Shown here: one piece after another, positions 39,742-48,443 of the stretch
Layout: each line of letters starts with the position of its first letter
How positions within the stretch are numbered: position 1 is the first letter of the stretch
Assembly (NCBI GenBank): GCA_031551275.1
Contig: JAVBNX010000015.1
Location: 36,245 to 100,244, forward strand
Length of the DNA stretch: 64,000 nucleotides
Direction: 5' to 3'
DNA from: JAVBMJ01 sp031551275
GTDB lineage: Bacteria > Bacteroidota > Bacteroidia > Bacteroidales > Rikenellaceae
Position numbers and translations under genes: made by a program
The notes under the pieces: model-generated
The model's input: the letters and a program-made list of their open reading frames with translations, nothing else
The model's database searches: none
What the model was told of the DNA's origin: nothing

Positions 39742-40806
39742 TCAAAGAGCCAGTGCTTTGTCGATCTCGACCAGGATCTGGTCGACGGAGACCTCGTCGG
39801 CCTTCAGAGCCACGCTGCCCCGGTTGTAGGGCTGGTACAAATCGATGGATGTGATCGAGAACAAAGAGACGACGGGCACTCCCGACGCGCTGGCCAGGTG
39901 CATGATCCCGCAGTCGGCCGTCAAAAAGACCTCCGCGTGGGCGCAGACTGCGGCGATCTCGCGGATGTCCCGGCTGTAATAGGACGGGGCGGCGAAACCG
40001 ATCTGCGAGACGTTCTCCATGGGCAAAACCTCGAAGATGTTGTACCTGTCGCCGTACCGTTCGGTCATGCGGCCGTACCGTTCGGTCATGCGGCCGTACA
40101 TTTCGCCCCACCATTCGGGCGTAAGGCACTTGTCCCCCGTGGCGAAGGTGTAGATGGCGATGCTTTTTTTATCCCCGGGCACGATCCCGTCCATGACGGC
40201 TTTCCCGTTGGCCAATTCCTCCTTCGAGAGCATGATGTTCATGGGCTTGACCGGCCCCGGCGGGGTCTCCATCCCCAGCCCCGCGATAAAATGGCGGAAA
40301 TTGTAGACCGGGAACTTGGCCATGTGGACGTAGTCGGGATACCTCTCCCGAAGCTCGGGGACCACGTCGCCGAAGCTCTTGGCCCTGCCCCGCGCGAGCA
40401 TCGCCGAGAGGCGGCCGGACGAGGAGTGGTCGATCGCGTTGATCACCAGGTCGTATTTTTGGCTGCGCAGCCTAAACCACACCTTTATATACTTGCGCAG
40501 CTCCTTGAAGGGCTTGCCCGGCAGGCGGATAAAGTCCTCCACCTGGGTATAGTTCTTGAAAAGCACGGGGCCGAGGAAGCCCTTGACGAAGAGGTCGACC
40601 TTGCACCCGGGGAAGGTGGCGCAGACCTCCTCCACCAACGGGGTAAGCAGCAACTGGTTGCCCAAACGGCCGTTCGGGCGGCTGATCAGCACCCTTTTGA
40701 CCCGGGCGGGATCGATCGTGATCCCGCGTCTCCCTTTGCCGATGTTGCGCGTGAGCAGGTTCATCAACCGCCTGCGGAATCGATTGACCGATGCGTTGAA
40801 GCCCAT
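39742..40806 (-). CDS. Glycosyltransferase family 9 (heptosyltransferase-like) protein
   Basis: This 354-residue cytosolic or membrane-associated enzyme has the GT9 pattern: RVKRVLISRPNGRLGNQLLL near the N-terminus, then DLVINAIDHSSSGRLSAMLA. The C-terminal donor-binding segment is AEVFLTADCGIMHLASASGVPVVSLFS. GT9 enzymes add heptose or related sugars to lipopolysaccharide core or other envelope glycans. An exact in-frame 21-base tandem repeat at 40051-40092 doubles the heptapeptide YGRMTER, which is unusual. It is the last gene of a six-gene minus-strand operon, 3 bases after the MscS gene. Confidence 0.88.
   Translation of the reverse strand: MGFNASVNRFRRRLMNLLTRNIGKGRRGITIDPARVKRVLISRPNGRLGNQLLLTPLVEEVCATFPGCKVDLFVKGFLGPVLFKNYTQVEDFIRLPGKPFKELRKYIKVWFRLRSQKYDLVINAIDHSSSGRLSAMLARGRAKSFGDVVPELRERYPDYVHMAKFPVYNFRHFIAGLGMETPPGPVKPMNIMLSKEELANGKAVMDGIVPGDKKSIAIYTFATGDKCLTPEWWGEMYGRMTERYGRMTERYGDRYNIFEVLPMENVSQIGFAAPSYYSRDIREIAAVCAHAEVFLTADCGIMHLASASGVPVVSLFSITSIDLYQPYNRGSVALKADEVSVDQILVEIDKALAL
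40051..40099. repeat. In-frame 21-bp tandem duplication inside the GT9 gene
   Basis: Bases 40051-40071 and 40072-40092 are identical, and the next 7 bases begin a third copy. It encodes two YGRMTER units and keeps the frame. It may result from replication slippage and could change copy number without breaking the gene. Confidence 0.9.
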
Positions 40807-40809
40807 ACC

Positions 40810-42090
40810 TTATTTTTCTTTGACCGATGAGGCGATCCGGCGCATATCTTCTCCGGTCGGGTTCTGGTAGATGCGAAGGCCGAACAATGGGATGATGGCC
40901 AGTATGTGGTCGAACACGTCGCTTTGCAGGCGCTCGTAGCTGGCAGCGTCCTTCTTGACCGAGAAGAAGGTCAGTTCGATGGGGATCCCGTTCTCCGTGG
41001 GCTGGAGCTGCTTGGCCAGGTAGCTCATCTCATGGTTCACGCCGGGAAGGGCGCCCAGGTAGAAGTCCAGGTAGCGGCGGAAGACGCCCAGGTTGGTCTG
41101 GCGGCGGCGGTTGACCTGGTCGGGATCGTCGTCGCTGATGCCGTGGGCGGCGTTGTACTCGCGCATTTCGCGGTCCTTGTCGGTAACATACTCGGTAATC
41201 AGCTCGATCTTCTTGAATTGCTCGATCATCTCGGGCGTGCAGAATTTCACGCTGGTCATGTCGATGTTGATCGACCGCTTGGCCCTGCGGCCCCCCGACT
41301 CCTCCATACCGCGCCAGTTCTGGAACGAATCGCTGGTCAGCGCGTAGGGCGGGATCATGGTAATCGTATTGTCGAAATTCTGGACCTTGACCGTGTTGAG
41401 GGTTACCTCGAGCACCGTTCCGTCGGCCCCGTACTTGGGCATGGTGATCCAGTCGCCGGGGCGCAGCATATCGTTGGCCGAGAGCTGCACGCCCGACACG
41501 AAGCCCACGATCGAATCTTTGAAGATCAGCATCAGTACCGCGGCCGAGGCGCCCAGGCCCGCCAGCAAGGTAACGGGCGATTTGTCGATCAGCACGCTGA
41601 CCATCACGATAAAGCCGATAAACCATATGGTAACCTGGATGATCTGGCAAAAGCCCTTGAGGGATTTGTCGGCCATCTTCTTGCCGCTCTCGATGATGGT
41701 GAACAGCGCCTTGACCAGCTCGTTCAAGAAGCCCAGCAACTGCCAGATCATTACCAGCGAGGCCAGCTTCTTCAACGCCCCCAGCCACCACGAACCGGCG
41801 TCGAAGGCCAACGGCAGCAGAAGGTAGATCAACAGCACGGGCAAAATGCTCAGCAGCTTGGGCAGGGCCTTGCCGTCGAACAGCACGTCGTCCCACTTGA
41901 TCCTGGTGCGGCGCGCGATCTTCTGGATCGTGCCCAGCACGGCGTAACGGCAGATAAGGGCCAGCAGCACGGCCAGGACCAGGATGACCGCCAGGATGAT
42001 CAGTTGGTCCCATGAATCGGCCTTGGCCGGGTCGAGCCCGACTTTGACCAGCACATCGTTCACTGTCCTTAACACATCCCCTTCTTTCAT
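40810..42090 (-). CDS. MscS-family mechanosensitive ion channel (YbdG-like)
   Basis: This 426-residue inner-membrane channel has about five hydrophobic segments (LIILAVILVLAVLLALICRY, LLSILPVLLIYLLLPLAF, VTIWFIGFIVMVSVLI). The pore helix LAGLGASAAVLMLIFKDSIVGFVSG and the MscS beta-domain (MLRPGDWITMPKYGADGTVLEVTLNTVKVQNFDN) follow, and then a C-terminal alpha/beta domain. The insertion-rich C-terminal region fits the larger YbdG/MscM type. It opens under membrane tension to release solutes. It overlaps the ureohydrolase gene by 4 bases and belongs to the glycogen-linked operon. Confidence 0.92.
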   Translation of the reverse strand: MKEGDVLRTVNDVLVKVGLDPAKADSWDQLIILAVILVLAVLLALICRYAVLGTIQKIARRTRIKWDDVLFDGKALPKLLSILPVLLIYLLLPLAFDAGSWWLGALKKLASLVMIWQLLGFLNELVKALFTIIESGKKMADKSLKGFCQIIQVTIWFIGFIVMVSVLIDKSPVTLLAGLGASAAVLMLIFKDSIVGFVSGVQLSANDMLRPGDWITMPKYGADGTVLEVTLNTVKVQNFDNTITMIPPYALTSDSFQNWRGMEESGGRRAKRSINIDMTSVKFCTPEMIEQFKKIELITEYVTDKDREMREYNAAHGISDDDPDQVNRRRQTNLGVFRRYLDFYLGALPGVNHEMSYLAKQLQPTENGIPIELTFFSVKKDAASYERLQSDVFDHILAIIPLFGLRIYQNPTGEDMRRIASSVKEK

Positions 42091-43133
42091 TGTTCCTCTT
42101 TTTTGGTTGCGAGGGCGAAGTTACACAATTTAAACAAAATTCGCGCCCCCACGTTGGCATCCCACTCGCTGTCGGGGGCCGGAACCACCTCACAGAGGTC
42201 CAGGGCCACAATCCGGCGTCCGCTCCGCTCCACCGTGGCGATGAGGTGGACGGCCTGGTTGAAGCTCAACCCGCCCGGGACCGGCGTGCCCGTGTGGGGG
42301 CAATTCTCCGGGCTCAGACCGTCTATATCCAGGCTGATGTGGACACTCTGCGGCAGCAGGTCCACGATGCGGCGGCACTGCTCGTCCCAGGTCATGCCGG
42401 TAAAGGCGTTCTGGGCCAGCGTGTGGTCGTCGAAGCACTCCAGCCGGGGGTCCGAGGCGATCCTTTGGGCTTCCTCCTCGCAAAGATCGCGGATCCCCAC
42501 CTGCACGACCTTTTTCAGGCCGTGGACCTCCTGCAAAGCGTTGTACATGATCGACGCATGGGAATAGGTGAACCCTTCATAAGCCTCCCGCAGGTCCGCG
42601 TGCGCGTCGATGTGCAGGATCCCCAGCCCGGGAAAGCACTCCCCCGCCGCCCGCATCAAACCCAGCGGGGTCGAGTGGTCGCCGCCCACCAGGGCCACGA
42701 TCCTGCCCTGGAGCAGGTGTTCCGAGGCCGCGGCGTAAATTTTTTGGTTGACCTCCGCCGAGGCCTCGTTGATGCGCGCCACCTTGCGGCGGAAATAGTC
42801 GTCGAAGATGTGGCCGCCCGTCTCCAGATGCTTGATTACCTTGCGGGCCTCCGGGCGGAGCATCAGGCTCTGGTCCTGGATCGAGTAGTCGACCGGCAGG
42901 GTGGCGATCCCGCGCCGCCACACCCCCGGATGGTGGGGGTCGTGGAAATCCAACTGCGTGGAGGCCCCGATGATCGCGTCGGGCGCGGCGGACGAGCCCT
43001 GGCCGTAGGAGACCGTGACGTCCCAGGGCGCCGAGACGATTACCAATTCGGAATCCTCCGGGGCGAACGGGAAACCGAAGTAGTTTCCATTCTCTACCGC
43101 CGGAGCGTTGGGGTCAAAATCGTATTCTTTCAT
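42087..43133 (-). CDS. Ureohydrolase (agmatinase/formimidoylglutamase-type)
   Basis: This 348-residue arginase-fold enzyme has the binuclear manganese site: GGDHST, HIDAHADLR and SLDIDGLSPENCP. The conserved GGLSFNQAV and LDLCEVVPAPDSEWD follow. Family members hydrolyse agmatine, formiminoglutamate, guanidinobutyrate or arginine, and substrate cannot be settled here. Agmatinase, giving putrescine for polyamines, is the most likely. It lies 8 bases after the GH57 gene and overlaps the MscS gene by 4 bases (ATGA), so it is part of the operon that begins with the debranching enzyme. Confidence 0.88.
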   Translation of the reverse strand: MKEYDFDPNAPAVENGNYFGFPFAPEDSELVIVSAPWDVTVSYGQGSSAAPDAIIGASTQLDFHDPHHPGVWRRGIATLPVDYSIQDQSLMLRPEARKVIKHLETGGHIFDDYFRRKVARINEASAEVNQKIYAAASEHLLQGRIVALVGGDHSTPLGLMRAAGECFPGLGILHIDAHADLREAYEGFTYSHASIMYNALQEVHGLKKVVQVGIRDLCEEEAQRIASDPRLECFDDHTLAQNAFTGMTWDEQCRRIVDLLPQSVHISLDIDGLSPENCPHTGTPVPGGLSFNQAVHLIATVERSGRRIVALDLCEVVPAPDSEWDANVGARILFKLCNFALATKKEEQ

Positions 43134-43141
43134 CTAAATCT

Positions 43142-44374
43142 TCAAGCCCCCTGCAAAACCGCTGCGTCAGTTGGCTGGCTCTTGGCCGCCAGGCATTTGT
43201 CCAACTCGATGATGAAGTCGCTCAACACGTTCATGTAGTTGATAAAGGCGTCGTAGGTCGAACCGTAGGGGTTGGTGCCCCGGCCGCCCGCCCCGGCTGA
43301 GAACCACTTGGTGGCCATAAAATAGAAGTGCTCGGAGGACTGCAAAAAGTCCCACACGTAGTCGAAGTCGGGGCTCCCCAGCGCCTTGACCTTGGCGCGC
43401 TGGGCGTAGAGGGTCTTGACGGCCTGATCCTGAAGCTCGTTGCCCAGCCAGAGGGCAACGTCGCGCTCCTCCTCGGCCCACGAGGTGGGGTGCGGGGAGT
43501 GGAGCACTGCCACGGGCTGGTGCTTGCGGGCGGCCTCGGTGGCGGTGGCCATCTCCAGGCGCTTGGTCTTGAGGATCGCGGCGGGCAAATGGCGCATAAA
43601 GTCGAAGACGCCCGTCTCCGCGCCCTGGCGCACGCCGAAGGTGGAGTAGTCCAGCCCGATGTTGATTACCTCGCCGGGCGTCGACTCGTCGGCCATCCAG
43701 CCTGCGTATTTATCGGCCGTGAGGGGCCACTCGCTCCAGCTCCGGTCGTTGAAACTGAAGGAGATGTCGTCGCTGAGCTTGTAGTTGCGCAACAGCAGCC
43801 TTAGGTTTTGGCTGATCGCGTTGGCGTAGACGTAGTTGGGGCTCTTCCAGCCCAGCAGGTGCTTGGCGCCCTCGACCACCATCGACTCGAAGCCCAAATT
43901 GGCGACCATCTCGCCGATGCCGTCGGAGTAGATCAGCTCGGTGTTGCGCAGCGTGGTGGGTTTCTGTCCGAACTCGCTCTCGATCAACGCGCTGTGCTTT
44001 CTTACCTGGTCGGCGAACTCCTCCGCGTCGATCAGCGAGGCCAGCGAGTGGGAGTAGGTCCCGCCCAGGAACTCGACGCACCCTGTGGCGGCCAAATCGC
44101 GGAAGGAGTCGAGCACCTGGGGCGCGTAGTTGCGCAACTGCTCGATCATGACCCCCGACAAAGAGAAGGAGACCTTGAAAGCCCCTTTATGCTTCTGGAT
44201 AAGCTCCAGCAGGAGCTTGTTCATCGGCTCGTAACTGCGCATGGCGACTTTCTGGACCATGGATCGATTCGCCGCGTCGTCAAGGTAATTATGGTCTTTG
44301 CCCATGTTGAAGAAGCGGTAACGCTTCAGCATCATGGGTTCGTGAACCTGGAAGTACAGACAAATAGTCTTCAT
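43142..44374 (-). CDS. Glycoside hydrolase family 57 (alpha-amylase/branching-type)
   Basis: This 410-residue cytosolic enzyme starts with TICLYFQVHEPMMLKRYRFF, the GH57 opening (hydrophobic strand plus Q-H-P). GTYSHSLASL and NTELIYSDGIG follow; the latter contains the likely nucleophile Glu. DYSTFGVRQGAETGVFDFM holds the distal catalytic region. GH57 enzymes hydrolyse or rearrange alpha-glucans. Gene order with a debranching enzyme and a GT4 synthase points to internal glycogen turnover. It is 12 bases after the GT4 gene. Confidence 0.92.
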   Translation of the reverse strand: MKTICLYFQVHEPMMLKRYRFFNMGKDHNYLDDAANRSMVQKVAMRSYEPMNKLLLELIQKHKGAFKVSFSLSGVMIEQLRNYAPQVLDSFRDLAATGCVEFLGGTYSHSLASLIDAEEFADQVRKHSALIESEFGQKPTTLRNTELIYSDGIGEMVANLGFESMVVEGAKHLLGWKSPNYVYANAISQNLRLLLRNYKLSDDISFSFNDRSWSEWPLTADKYAGWMADESTPGEVINIGLDYSTFGVRQGAETGVFDFMRHLPAAILKTKRLEMATATEAARKHQPVAVLHSPHPTSWAEEERDVALWLGNELQDQAVKTLYAQRAKVKALGSPDFDYVWDFLQSSEHFYFMATKWFSAGAGGRGTNPYGSTYDAFINYMNVLSDFIIELDKCLAAKSQPTDAAVLQGA

Positions 44375-44386
44375 ACGCTTTCCGTT

Positions 44387-45691
44387 TTATTTGGATGCGG
44401 CTTCGTCTATCGCCGCTTCATACACTTGTTTAACCTCCGCCGCGGCGTTGTCCCATTTCAGTCCGGTAACCTCCTCGAGGCCCTTGCGCGAGAACATCTC
44501 GGCCAGGGCCGGGTACTGCACCAGCGCGTAGATCGCGTCGGCCAACGCGTCCACGTCCCAGTAGTCGACCTTCATGGCGTAATCCAACACCTCGGCCACC
44601 CCGGATTGTTTGGAGATGATGACCGGTACGTTGGAGCGCATCGCCTCCAGGGGCGAGATCCCGAAGGGTTCCGAGACCGAGGGCATGACGTAGACGTCGC
44701 TCAAAGCGAACATCTTCTGCACGTCCTCCCCCTTCAAAAAGCCCGTGAAGTGAAACCGGTCCGCGATGCCCAACTTGGCCACCCGGCGGATCACGTGCTC
44801 CATCATATCGCCGCTGCCCGCCATGACAAACCTCACGTTGGGCAATTTTTTCAATACCTTGGCCGCCGCCTCCACGAAGTAGTCGGGGCCCTTCTGGTAG
44901 GTGATCCGCCCCAGGAAGGTAACCACCTTGTCGTCCACACCCCGCTCCACGTCGGTCGAGGGGGTCGAGGCGAACCGCACGGCGTTGTGTACCGTGACCA
45001 CCCGGTCGGGGTCGACGCCGTACTTCTCGATCACGATCTTGCGCGTCAAATTGCTTACCGCGATTACCCGGTCGGCAGCCTGCATACCCGTGCGCTCGAT
45101 GTCGTAGACCGTCTGGTTGACGCTCTGGCCGCTGCGGTCGAACTCCGTGGCGTGCATGTGCACCACCAGCGGCTTGCCGGAGACCTGCTTGGCCGCGATG
45201 CCTGCGTAATATGTTAACCAGTCGTGGGCGTGGATCACATCGAACTGACCCTCCAAATTGCGGGCCACTTGTGCGGCAACCATGGCATAACGAGCCACTT
45301 CCTCCATCAGGTTGGCCCCGTATTTCCCAGAAAAAGTATAGCGCTCCTTCCAGATGTCGCCCGGCAGGTGCCTCACTCCGCCGTGTTGGTGCTCGACGGT
45401 CATCCTCTCGAACTCCTCGGGGGAGACGTAGGGGACCATGTTGGAGTCTATGTGGATAAAGGTCACGGCGTTCCAGATATCCTGGTCCTCCCCCTCCACG
45501 TACAACGCCTCCACGTCGCTGGCGTTGACCACGCTGACAAACCGTTGATCCTCATCGCCATAGGCGCGGGGGACCACAAAAATCACCTCGACGTCCTGTT
45601 TGGCCAGTCCCCGGGTCAAACCGTAACACGCTGTTCCCAACCCACCTGCAATATGCGGCGGGAACTCCCACCCGAACATCAATACTTTCAT
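44387..45691 (-). CDS. GT4-type glycogen/glucan synthase
   Basis: This 434-residue retaining glycosyltransferase has two Rossmann lobes: MKVLMFGWEFPPHIAGGLGTACYGL with the donor-binding loop, DVIHAHDWLTYYAGI, VTFLGRITYQKGPDYFVEA and VYVMPSVSEPFGISPLEAM (E-x7-E type). Similar genes next to GH57 and debranching enzymes in Bacteroidales are annotated as glycogen synthase. It should extend alpha-1,4-glucan with a nucleotide-glucose donor. The ATG at 45691 matches the family start; a TTG three codons upstream is ignored. The window thus has two possible synthases, this GT4 and the GT3 half at 22865-27130. Confidence 0.9.
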   Translation of the reverse strand: MKVLMFGWEFPPHIAGGLGTACYGLTRGLAKQDVEVIFVVPRAYGDEDQRFVSVVNASDVEALYVEGEDQDIWNAVTFIHIDSNMVPYVSPEEFERMTVEHQHGGVRHLPGDIWKERYTFSGKYGANLMEEVARYAMVAAQVARNLEGQFDVIHAHDWLTYYAGIAAKQVSGKPLVVHMHATEFDRSGQSVNQTVYDIERTGMQAADRVIAVSNLTRKIVIEKYGVDPDRVVTVHNAVRFASTPSTDVERGVDDKVVTFLGRITYQKGPDYFVEAAAKVLKKLPNVRFVMAGSGDMMEHVIRRVAKLGIADRFHFTGFLKGEDVQKMFALSDVYVMPSVSEPFGISPLEAMRSNVPVIISKQSGVAEVLDYAMKVDYWDVDALADAIYALVQYPALAEMFSRKGLEEVTGLKWDNAAAEVKQVYEAAIDEAASK

Positions 45692-45744
45692 GTCTATCAA
45701 ATTTACAAGCTTTTCGTCCTTTTCCGGGCGGATCCCGGATTAAC

Positions 45745-47673
45745 TTATTGTTTAGTTTCTTCTATCATCCTGTGGATATTGAGCACGGCTCCGACGCTCC
45801 ACGCCTGGAAGGGCGAGCCGCGCTGGATGTGCGGCGGGTCCCCGTCGTAGATCTCACAGATCGAACCTATGCCGTAGCTGGCGACGTCTTCCTCGAAAAA
45901 GGAGAGCATTTCACGGGCCTCATCGGCAAAATTCTTGCCATAAAGGTCGAAACAGGCCTTTACATAGTGCTCCAGAAGCCACGGCCATACCGTTCCCTGG
46001 TGGTATTGCCTGTCGCGGGTCGGCTGGTCGCCGCCGTAACGCCCTTCGTAGTGGATGTTGCGGGGCGAGAGCGTCCGCAGGCCCTTCGGGGTCAGCAAAT
46101 GCTGTTTGACGATGGCCACCACCGCCATGACCTGATCCTGCGAGAGCATGCAATAGGGCAGCGAGCAGGCGATGATCTGGTTGGGGCGGATGTACCAATT
46201 TTTCTCTTTGGTGTCGACATAGTCGGCCAGGTAGTGCTCCTTATCGAACCAGAAGGTGGCCAGAAACGACTCCTTGACCTGCTCGGGGACCCCGGCCCAC
46301 GACTTGACGAAAGCCTTGTCGCCGAACTCGCCGGCCAGTTTGAGGGTGTAACACAGCGCGTTGTACCACAAGGCGTTGATCTCCACCTGGTACCCGTCCC
46401 TGCCGGTAACGGGCTTGCCGTCCACCACCGCGTCCATCCAGGTCATGGCCAAGTTGGGGTTGGAGGCCCAGATCAACCCGTTGGAGTGCATGGCGATTAC
46501 CCCGCCCACGCCCCGGCGGTAGGCGTTCAAGACGTCCTTCATCTTCTCGCCGTAACGCTCCCAGACCTCCTTGTCGCCCACCTCGCGGGCCAGTTGCTGG
46601 AGGGTCCAGAAGAACCACAGCGGCGCGTCGACCGAATTGTAGGCCGATCCCATGTTGGGGAACAAGCCGTCCTGCATCTCACTGGTCAGCGTGTCGATTA
46701 CCGCCTTGCACGTGTCGACCTCGCCCTTGGAAAGCGTAATGCCGGGCAGGGCGATAAAGGTGTCGCGGCCCCAGCGGCCGAACCAGGGGTAACCGGCGGC
46801 CACCTCGGTCTTGTCGCCCCGGCGGACGATGAACTGGCGCGCGGCGTGGCGTATGCAGGTAATAAAGTCGTTCTTCTCCTCCCGCGAAGCCTTCTCCTGC
46901 TCGAAGCGTTCGGCCAGGGTGGCGGGGTCGGCCTCGGCCGTCCCGCAACTGAAATAGATGCTCTCGCCCTTTTGGATGTCGAGCTCGAAGTAGCCCGTGG
47001 TCAGCAGGTCCTCGTGGCAGGGGTAGCCTCGCTTGGCCTCCTCGGCGTACTCGAAGTTGCGGTACCAGTCGGGCGCGGGCACGAACGTGCAGGGCTTGCT
47101 GGTCTGGGAATAGAGCGACGGGAAGCCCTCGTAGAGGCGATTCCGCATCCCGTTGGGGACAGGATAGGAGTGGGGGTCGGCCGCCAGGTTGGCCTGCGCG
47201 AGCGAGTGCACGTCGCGGTAAGCGAAGAAGGGGCGCAACCTGAGCTTGGTCGGCGATTTGGCCTCCAGTAGGGTGTAACGGAAGATCATCTGGGTCCCCG
47301 AATGGATCCAGAGCATCTCCTTGCGCAGCACCACCCCGCCCACGCGGTAGGTCAGCGTCGGCAGCGGCGTGTAGGCGAAATCGGTGATGTATTTGTGGCC
47401 CCGGGGCTCGTAATTGCCCGGAAAGCGGTGGATGGCCAGGTTGAAGGCCTGCCCCTGCTGGAGCACGGTTTCGTCCAGCGAGGAGAGCAAAACGTAGTTC
47501 CGCTCATCGTCTTCGCTGATGGGACACACGATTAGGCCATGGTATTTGCGTGTATTACAGCAAATTATGGTCGTGCTCCTGTACCCGCCCGTGCGGTTGG
47601 TACTGAGCATTTCGCGTTGAAGGGAATATTCCAGATTCCCGAGGTTTTCCTTATCAAAAGTAAGAATCGACAT
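45745..47673 (-). CDS. Glycogen debranching enzyme (amylo-alpha-1,6-glucosidase type, GH133-like)
   Basis: This 642-residue cytosolic enzyme removes alpha-1,6 branches from glycogen. The N-terminal beta-domain (NRTGGYRSTTIICCNTRKYHGLIV) and the (alpha/alpha)6 catalytic domain (AGYPWFGRWGRDTFIALPG, SVDAPLWFFWTLQQLA, YQVEINALWYNALCY, HQGTVWPWLLEHYV) are clear. The ATG at 47673 is chosen because it sits at MSILTFDKENLG, the usual start. It opens a six-gene operon: debranching enzyme, GT4, GH57, ureohydrolase, MscS and GT9. A well-formed promoter lies 22 bases upstream. Confidence 0.95.
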   Translation of the reverse strand: MSILTFDKENLGNLEYSLQREMLSTNRTGGYRSTTIICCNTRKYHGLIVCPISEDDERNYVLLSSLDETVLQQGQAFNLAIHRFPGNYEPRGHKYITDFAYTPLPTLTYRVGGVVLRKEMLWIHSGTQMIFRYTLLEAKSPTKLRLRPFFAYRDVHSLAQANLAADPHSYPVPNGMRNRLYEGFPSLYSQTSKPCTFVPAPDWYRNFEYAEEAKRGYPCHEDLLTTGYFELDIQKGESIYFSCGTAEADPATLAERFEQEKASREEKNDFITCIRHAARQFIVRRGDKTEVAAGYPWFGRWGRDTFIALPGITLSKGEVDTCKAVIDTLTSEMQDGLFPNMGSAYNSVDAPLWFFWTLQQLAREVGDKEVWERYGEKMKDVLNAYRRGVGGVIAMHSNGLIWASNPNLAMTWMDAVVDGKPVTGRDGYQVEINALWYNALCYTLKLAGEFGDKAFVKSWAGVPEQVKESFLATFWFDKEHYLADYVDTKEKNWYIRPNQIIACSLPYCMLSQDQVMAVVAIVKQHLLTPKGLRTLSPRNIHYEGRYGGDQPTRDRQYHQGTVWPWLLEHYVKACFDLYGKNFADEAREMLSFFEEDVASYGIGSICEIYDGDPPHIQRGSPFQAWSVGAVLNIHRMIEETKQ

Positions 47674-47694
47674 AACCAACACACATTGAGGGCA

Positions 47695-47724
47695 CAAAGG
47701 TACACATTTAATAACGAATTACAA
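47695..47724 (-). promoter_or_regulatory. Promoter of the glycogen-linked operon
   Basis: On the minus strand, TTG (47722-47724) and TACCTTTG (47695-47702) are exactly 19 bases apart, a near-ideal Bacteroidota -33/-7 pair. The ATG of the debranching enzyme follows 21 bases beyond the -7 box. Confidence 0.75.
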
Positions 47725-47804
47725 CTTGTTTCCACCTGTAAAGTCGCCGTTGCAGCCCTGGTTTCCTGTTAAGTTTCGGTTTCGTTTGTTTTGTTTCATG
47801 AAAT

Positions 47805-47844
47805 TACAAAAAAGAATCGGATTCTCCAACAGGAGAACCCGATT
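47805..47844 (-). terminator. Terminator of rpiB
   Basis: A 13-bp stem with one mismatch (47815-47827 and 47832-47844, loop AACA) is followed on the minus strand by a run of six T. It starts 23 bases after the rpiB stop codon. Confidence 0.8.
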
Positions 47845-47867
47845 TATTCACAAAAAAGCCGTTTATG

Positions 47868-48311
47868 CTAACATTTCGGCGCGACGGGGATCTTACTTAC
47901 CCGGGTGGCGTGCCTGCCGCCTTCGAAATCGGTGGAGAGGTATTTGTCGACGATGTTTGTCGCCAGCTCGTTGGAGATAAACCTCGCGGGCAGGACCAGC
48001 ACGTTGGCGTCGTTGTGTTTGCGGGCCAGCTCGGCCAGCTCGACCTCCCAGCAGATCGCGGCCCTGACGCCCTGGTGCTTGTTCAGGGTGATGGCGATCC
48101 CGTTGCCCGATCCGCAGATGGCGATCCCAATGGGCAACTGCCCGGCCTCGACGGCGTTGGCCAGCGGGTGGGCGTAGTCGGGGTAGTCGCAGCTCTCGGG
48201 GGAGTTGCAGCCGAAATCGTGGACGTCCCAGCCCTGGGCGTCGAGGTAACCGGTCAGAAACTCTTTGAGTTCGTAGCCGGCGTGGTCGGAGGCGATGCCT
48301 ATCTTCTTCAT
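47868..48311 (-). CDS. rpiB: Ribose-5-phosphate isomerase B
   Basis: This 147-residue RpiB/LacAB-type enzyme interconverts ribose-5-phosphate and ribulose-5-phosphate in the pentose phosphate pathway. KIGIASDHAGYELKE starts the protein, and the phosphate and catalytic loop CGSGNGIAITLNK is intact (Ser in place of the Thr seen in some). NDANVLVLPARFIS is also typical. The ATG at 48311 is preferred over a TTG seven codons upstream. It is a single gene, divergent from the sigma-factor gene, with its own promoter and terminator. Confidence 0.95.
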   Translation of the reverse strand: MKKIGIASDHAGYELKEFLTGYLDAQGWDVHDFGCNSPESCDYPDYAHPLANAVEAGQLPIGIAICGSGNGIAITLNKHQGVRAAICWEVELAELARKHNDANVLVLPARFISNELATNIVDKYLSTDFEGGRHATRVSKIPVAPKC

Positions 48312-48329
48312 CAGTTCAAAAATTTTGCC

Positions 48330-48360
48330 CAAAATTACTTACTTTTGTGGTGGCGTGCAA
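48330..48360 (-). promoter_or_regulatory. Promoter of rpiB
   Basis: On the minus strand, TTG (48358-48360) and TAATTTTG (48330-48337) are 20 bases apart. The -7 box is 18 bases before the ATG. It overlaps the divergent sigma-factor promoter. Confidence 0.55.
48340..48347 (+). promoter_or_regulatory. Candidate -7 box of the ECF sigma-factor gene
   Basis: TACTTTTG fits TAnnTTTG but lacks a matching -33 element. ECF genes are often read by their own sigma, so this may be only the housekeeping promoter. It lies on top of the rpiB promoter. Confidence 0.4.
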
Positions 48361-48389
48361 CTTTTGCCGCCTGTTTTGTATCTGTATCT

Positions 48390-48443
48390 ATGGAAACTCC
48401 CCGGAACGGGAACATAACGCCTAACTACGCCCTGCGTGACTGA
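48390..48443 (+). CDS. Possible 17-residue leader peptide overlapping the sigma-factor start
   Basis: The ATG at 48390 opens a 17-codon frame (METPRNGNITPNYALRD) whose stop lies 8 bases inside the sigma-factor gene. Its translation could bring ribosomes to the weak GTG start at 48436. There is no homology evidence, and it may be a chance frame. Confidence 0.25.
   Translation: METPRNGNITPNYALRD

Noticed and set aside
40051..40099. Tandem repeat as a CRISPR fragment
   Set aside because: Units are directly adjacent without spacers and lie inside a coding frame.
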